Of a stretch of 64,000 nt of DNA, positions 58,492 through 64,000 are shown in pieces. The position numbers and the translations under genes are program-made. The stretch comes from Rhizodiscina lignyota. Its lineage: Eukaryota > Ascomycota > Dothideomycetes > Aulographales > Rhizodiscinaceae. The stretch covers positions 2,576,453 to 2,640,452 of the forward strand of contig ML978122.1 of NCBI GenBank assembly GCA_010015805.1, in the 5' to 3' direction. The notes under the pieces were generated by a model. The model was not told the origin of the DNA. It was given only the letters and a program-made list of their open reading frames with translations, and did no database searches. Numbering within the stretch: position 1 is the first letter of the stretch; every line of letters begins with the position of its first letter.

Positions 58492-60222
58492 GGTGTTTTA
58501 GGGGTGAAGGAATCTGGAGAGTGGTACTGTTGATGGGTGTGAAGGTTGGTTGTGGAGATTGAGTCTGAAGAACGGTTTTTTGATGGTTGCGAAAGTCAAA
58601 GCAGGACAAGAACTTTGTTTATAAAGGACCGATCTTGACGTGAGGCCATGTTTGATTATGGCAGACACGGAGGGGAGGTTGGGCAATTGACCGTGCACAG
58701 TGTTGTTGCTGTGTACTTGAAACAAACATTCAGGCTCGATCAATGGCGCACTGTACGCAAGTGTCCGTGCATAATGTTGTTGCTATGCATTCGAAACAGT
58801 TATCCAGACGTGACCAATGGCAACACTGCACGTTCTAGGCACCATCGACGGGAAATTAGCAAGAACTAAATGAACGGAAGGTTTACGCGTACCTAATGTT
58901 TGATAAAATCAAAGAGGTGCCTAGCCTAAAGATTATTCGAGCCGACGCATTCGCGCGCGTTTCGAGACCCCTTTTGAGACTAATAACCCTGTGAAGACGC
59001 AACGGGTATTGATTTCATGTAACAAATGTGCTGTAGCCTAACAATGGCACATTTCGTGTACAGTCATGGCGTCTCCAACGTTCGGAGTTGTGCTTCTGAA
59101 GCTTGGCTTCGAAAGCTTTTACGAGAGTGCATGGCGGCTAGCGAGCAACTGGAACGTAGTTAGCATAATTGCTGTTATTATCGCCAGCATGGAGATGAAC
59201 GTTGTGCACAGCCAAGAGGAAGTGAAAAGAAATCTGATAGATCTCCCTAAACAAGAGGTGGCCAAATTCGAGGTCGAAACTTGCCCTCGACATGCTTACT
59301 CTGAAACTTCATCCACACTACAAACAGCCACCACCAACCTGTCTATGATCTCTCAGGCGATACGCAATGTGAGATGAGAGCCCTTGGTTCAAGTCCAAAT
59401 AGGGGCGGTCATCCATTTCCATCCACTGCCCCTGCGCTGCGTTGATGCAACGACTTTGCTCTTCTGCTTTTACATTTTTCTCCGCCATCCTCTTCAGCTA
59501 ATTTTTGCTTTGAATTTATGTCTTCCTCCAAGCTCTTGCATATATCCGATCCCATCTCAGTAATGGCCACCCATGATGATGCTGCTCAGCGAGGAGTTTT
59601 CGTGACGACCTGAGTCGTTGACGTCTGGATATGCAAGCCACATCGGGCAGGGATGTTCCCCACACCGCTACTCTAGCCACAGGCTTGACCACGCGGGATC
59701 GCCCTTGAATCTCCAACGTCCAGATCTTGTGCATCTGAGATTGCACTTGTTGTTTCGGTCTAGGACCATTCCTGAGAGAGCTTCATAACTGATCTGGAAG
59801 TTCTGTTAGCTTCCAATTGAGTGGAATATATTTTAATATTGCGACATCTGCGGGCTTTCTCAAGCGAGTCATGCTGCATATGCCCGTGTTGGAAAGCGCG
59901 CGTTAATTGGCCAAGCAACCGTGGGTGTGAACGCGGTCAAGGATGGAGGATGCGTGCCAGGGTCCCACACTCCCGTCCTCTTGCGAGAGATCGAGTTCTC
60001 TCCGATAAGCAAAATCCCATGATCGCCTCGTGCTGCAGTGCATCCAGCAACCTTGTCAAAGCACATATATAGTCGCCCTTCGCCCTCAGCCTCGCCAGTG
60101 TCTTCTGCGAGACTTTTTCACGCGACTCACCGTGCACGAGTCGGTGTAAACAAAACGCGATTCCTCAGCCGAATGACGGGACACGATAACAACGCAGGCA
60201 GTTCGAGGAGGATATTGAGGTA
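58492..60222. other. Long intergenic region, no supported gene
   Basis: A 103-codon frame from 59066 begins with a good ATG context and has one hydrophobic stretch but no family signal. A tRNA B-box-like GGTTCAAGTCC lies at 59386-59396 without the rest of a tRNA. Nothing else was seen. Confidence 0.35.
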
Positions 60223-63200
60223 ATGCTTGCGTCACTATTTCGGCCACGATCAGGCCGGCATCATTCGCAGGAATCTGGTGTATCTCCAAACTCGAGAGGC
60301 AAATACCATCGAGTCCAGACGGAGACGTACCACGAGGAAGAACACTCAGAAGGAGACGACGAAATCTACGACGATGAGGAGGAATACGATGATCAAGATG
60401 GGGAAGTGGAAGATGAGGATGAAGATGAGGACGGAGACGAGGATCCACTCCTTCCAATATTCTCCGCTGAAGTTCTCGGTGAGCACTCAATTGAAGTGGT
60501 TGGAGACGAGATGAAAAGCTGACCGCTCTGGCCATTGTAACAGACAAGCTACCTGTATACAACCTGACACATTCCATCCGCCTTCTCGTCGTCCAGCGAT
60601 GCGAGACAACCCTCTCTTGGGACCAGCTACGGTCGCCCCAGATATCGCAGTTCCTTATTAAGCCTATACAACAGCAAATACGCAACTCCAACTTCTCCCG
60701 CGCTACCCTCTACGCCCTCATCGCAAACGCACTACAATTTCAGAAGGAGGGCCAGCTAAACCCGGGCACTGTAGGCATAAGCAAAACGCGTGCAATGATA
60801 TGCGAACTGTTAGCCATGCGGTTGCTGAAAGAGTTTACAATTCGAGAGCTCATCGATGCTCTATCGTATGATTTTGATCCTCTGCGAGGTATGCACCGTA
60901 ATTCAGGGACGGTTACACCGGGAGGAATACGGCTCAGAACGCAAGCTTCGGCTCGAATATCGACGATTGAGGTAGCGATCAGAGGTCAATCGAAAAGATT
61001 TCTTGCTCATCCACTTGTGGTCCAACAGCTCGAGGCAATATGGGCGGGAAACATCGTCTTCCACTCTGCTGCGGACTATTTGCATCGCCCACCATCAAGG
61101 CAGCCACCTTTCCTTGGACAGTCTTATGGCACCATTAACTCTTCAACGGTTAAGCAAAATGAAGGTGAAATTATGTACGGGCAGCACCTGAGACGCACTG
61201 CAACACTCTATGACCCGGCCGAATCATCGCTCTTCAAGTTATCCAGACTTCGAGTTCCAAGATATCGTCAACTCTTCTCAACTTGCTCATTCGCTATCAT
61301 GCTTGGACTATTCCTAGCAGTCCTCATCCAGAGATCGCAAGAGATCACAGCTCTAGAAGTCGTATTCTGGTTCTGGAGCGCCGGCTACATGCTTGACGAA
61401 ATCGTCGGTCTCACAGAAGAAGGATTTGGCCTCTACATCATGTCTATCTGGAACGCGTTCGATATCGGAATCCTTCTGCTCTTTTTCGCTTACTATGCCT
61501 TGCGCCTGTATGGCATTGTGATCCCGACCGCACGTAGGAGAGAAACCGCAAACATGGCATATGATGTCTTAGCATCGACTGCAGTACTACTATTCCCGCG
61601 CCTGTTTTCTGTCCTGGACCATTATCGTTACTTCTCACAGCTTCTGATAGGTAAGTCTGCTATCGCATCTTAAATATTCAAGCTAACATCTATAGCGTTC
61701 CGCATGATGGCGCTTGATCTGGCGGCTATTCTCATCTTGATTCTCATAGCGTGTTCTGGATTTTTCGTTGCGTTCACGGTTGCTTTTTCGAACAACGAAT
61801 TCACCGCTCCGAAGGCAGCATACACTCTATTCCAAATACTAATGGGTTTCACGCCTGCTGCGTGGGATATATGGGATAGCTACAATATCCTGGGAAAAGC
61901 GATACTGACACTCTTCCTATGTATCTGTCACTTCTTGATCGTCACCATTCTAATCACAGTCCTCACCAACAGCTTCATGGCTGTCGTCCAAAACGCAAAC
62001 GAGGAACATCAGTTCCTCTTTGCGGTTAACACTATCAGCATGGTCAAGTCGGACGCTCTGTTCTCGTATATTGCACCTTCCAATGTCATTGGTTGGCTCA
62101 TGCGACCAATGACATATGTCCTTCCCTTCCGAAGATACGTCAGGTTTAATCGGACCATCATCAAGTTGACGCATTTCCCACTGCTCTGGTCCATTTTCGT
62201 ATACGAACGCTTCGTCCTTAGTCGGCGCATCTACGAACCTACAGATCTTGTCGAGCAAAGAGGTCGATCGTCTGGAAAAATGCCAGCGTTTTCGATGCGT
62301 GCTCCGACTGGAGGAGCCTTGTTCAGTCCAGGCGCTAGACTGAGAGAACCAAGTGTTGCCACGTTTCACAAGGATCGTGCGCTAGACGAAGTATTCAGAC
62401 GACCATTCAAGACTGGAAGCCGCACAAACCTCTCTGACAGGAAAAAGACCGTTGTGCACGACTGGATGGAAGGCATGGGCGATGAAGGTGGACCAGAAGA
62501 GCCTCCAGAACAATCCCGCTCAATTGTTGATCTATTAGAATCTGGACGGCCCAGTTACAGACGAAGTAAGACTGGCGAGCTGATGGCAAAGAGGCACATG
62601 TCCCTAGCTACCAGATCAATTGCATCAGACCCAGAAGAGTTGAGGAGCAGTATGATTGGCATTCCGAAACGTATATTAGAGGAAGACGAAGGGGATGAAG
62701 AAGATTTAACAGAAAGTAGAGATATCGAAGGGGACAGCCGTCAACAAAACCTCTACTCTGAAGATGTCACACCAGAATCGGATCAGGAGCATGTGGATAC
62801 TGGTGCGGAAGAGTCTGACAAGGAAAATCGCCGTTTTCGTTCTAGCCAAGTTGGTTCATACTTCGACACGTCTGCTTCAATGCGGTCTCGACCTGAGTCT
62901 CAGGGGCGCTCGGGGATACAAGCCTCTTCACCTGTGCCTCTTGCTCCCCCACAGCGCGCGATCAAACCGAGACACCCTCTAGCGGAACAGCCTCTTTCGT
63001 CCGTCTCGCCACAGAAAAGCCGTCGTCAGGATCGTCCGCAACGATTCCATCATCGCACCATCTCCACCAATACAATTCTGTACTCTCCTCTAGATGTAGA
63101 TTCCGGGGCTCAGGTCAGTCAACAAGCCCAGCCTCGTCGCCCTCAAGTCCAGCTCTTCAAAACCCCTATCTCTCACTCTCCCCGCTCTCGTTCGCGATCT

Positions 63201-64000
63201 CCCGTCAAGGGCAGCTCCTCGGGTCCAACAACCGCCAAACAATCTTCTGGGGTCATAACACCGGGACGTGGTGTCCTTGCTGGTGGAGGCGCTAAACGCC
63301 CTCCCACTTCTGGTGGACAAGCACAAGCAAAGCCGAGGCCAATCATGCCCCCTCGTGGCTTCCACGAAACGGCTCCAAATCTCAATCTCGCCGGATTCTT
63401 AGCCCTCGACAGGGAGCTGGATCGCAGGAAGCCCAGCTTCAACACCATTGCATTAGACCTGGCCTCAGATCTCGGGGACAATAGATACAGGCCAGATGTT
63501 GGCGCTATTAGCGGTATGCCTGCCAGCTTTTCCACACAATTGGAGGTGGAACGACAGAGGCACCTGAAACAGCAGATTGCAAAAATGCAGACGAAGCCGA
63601 GCAAACCTGGAACTGCAGCACGACTGGGTTTTGGATTTCCATTCCCAAGCGCTGCGAATCCATTTTCTCTTGGCCATGCTAAGGACGAGGATGGTGAAAA
63701 TGACGACGAAGGAGATGGCGCACGACGAATGTCGAAGTTAATGCTCGCTCGTATGTCAAATCTGGAGGAAGGGTTCCGAGAAGTTTTGAACGAAGTCCGA
63801 GAGTGGAGGAGAGAAGGCGGGATCAGGACTATGCCTGCGACTGCACCTGGCAGTGCGGGAAGTACGGAAATTGGGGAGAAAATTCCAAGAAGAGGAAGTG
63901 ATGGTGCAGAGATTGAGAGCCCAAGAGAGAGGAGGAGAGGGAGAGGCAAGAGAAAGATGCCCCTTGACGATGACGGTGTGCAACACGCGGATTTCGGACG
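60223..64000 (+). CDS. yvc1: Yvc1-like TRP-type vacuolar cation channel (3' truncated by window edge)
   Basis: Three exons so far (60223-60478, 60544-61650, 61696 to beyond 64000), over 1,200 residues. The first exon ends in a very acidic stretch (EEEHSEGDDEIYDDEEEYDDQDG). The second carries LDKLPVYNLTHSIRLLVVQR and the cytosolic helical domain of fungal TRP channels, then hydrophobic helices (AIMLGLFLAVLIQ, FDIGILLLFFAYYALRLYGIV). The third has the last two helices and the pore (FTVAFSNNEFTAPKAAYTLFQ, then FLCICHFLIVTILITVLTNSF). After about 62240 comes a long, low-complexity, Ser/Pro/Arg-rich cytosolic tail of over 580 residues including VVHDWMEGMGDEGG. Yvc1 releases vacuolar calcium upon stretch or osmotic shock. 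The tail is much longer than in yeast Yvc1. No stop occurs before the window end. Confidence 0.88.

Noticed and set aside
59066-59377. 103-codon frame with a good ATG context and one hydrophobic stretch
   Set aside because: No family features, no neighbouring exon that extends it, and a length expected by chance in 1.7 kb.
59386-59396. tRNA B-box-like sequence GGTTCAAGTCC
   Set aside because: No matching A-box, anticodon arm or acceptor-stem partner within the 75 bases upstream, and the T-stem has a mismatch.
60330-60450. GAGGATGAAGATGAG-type repeat resembling a microsatellite
   Set aside because: It is in frame and encodes the acidic N-terminal stretch of the Yvc1-like protein, so coding explains it.

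Overview
The window looks like a chromosome piece from a filamentous ascomycete (Pezizomycotina). Genes lie on both strands with no operons. Introns are short (about 45-100 bp, GT..AG, often GTAAGT or GTACGT). The families are typical of moulds: Dicer, DDB1, Zn2Cys6 regulator, HET protein, NACHT-ankyrin NLR, Con-10, and a GST with a long C-terminal extension. One repeat shows C-to-T/G-to-A decay like repeat-induced point mutation (RIP). Genus cannot be told from the sequence. All spliced models were built by eye from reading frames, splice consensus and family conservation.

Layout: 1-1.4 kb is the 3' end of a Dicer-like gene. 2.2-4.6 kb holds a SnoaL/NTF2-like protein and a LovD-like beta-lactamase-fold hydrolase. 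4.7-10.8 kb is the DDB1 homologue and a divergent amidase whose first exon is only the start codon. 10.9-17.1 kb is a very large NLR with an apparent frame break. 17.8-18.1 kb is a 324-bp MITE with perfect inverted ends and TA flanks; a diverged, less decayed copy lies inverted at 25.4-25.7 kb next to an AT-rich block.

18.3-30.0 kb is the most interesting part, a candidate biosynthetic gene cluster: a flavin-dependent halogenase, a class I methyltransferase, a one-module adenylation-thiolation-thioesterase (A-T-TE) NRPS-like synthetase, a cytochrome P450 and an O-methyltransferase. The A domain has FAPNF where amino-acid-activating domains carry an Asp, as expected for an enzyme activating a carboxylic or aryl-alpha-keto acid. 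A reasonable inference is a chlorinated, oxidised and O-methylated product made by joining two arylpyruvates (terphenylquinone, furanone or butenolide type). A pyruvate-decarboxylase-family gene with all catalytic residues lies 5.8 kb beyond it.

30-60 kb is mostly ordinary: small NCQ-motif protein, acyl-protein-thioesterase-like hydrolase, NmrA-like protein, DcpS, decarboxylase, GH130 membrane protein, M13 metallopeptidase, Zn2Cys6 regulator, RNA polymerase III subunit Rpc37, GST, SDR, a HET gene broken by one in-frame TAG, DNA polymerase delta subunit 4 and Con-10. Two unrecognised genes, at 39.9-40.7 kb (+) and 57.8-58.5 kb (-), are diverged paralogues with an intron at the same place. The window ends inside a Yvc1-like vacuolar cation channel. 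No rRNA, CRISPR or convincing tRNA was found.
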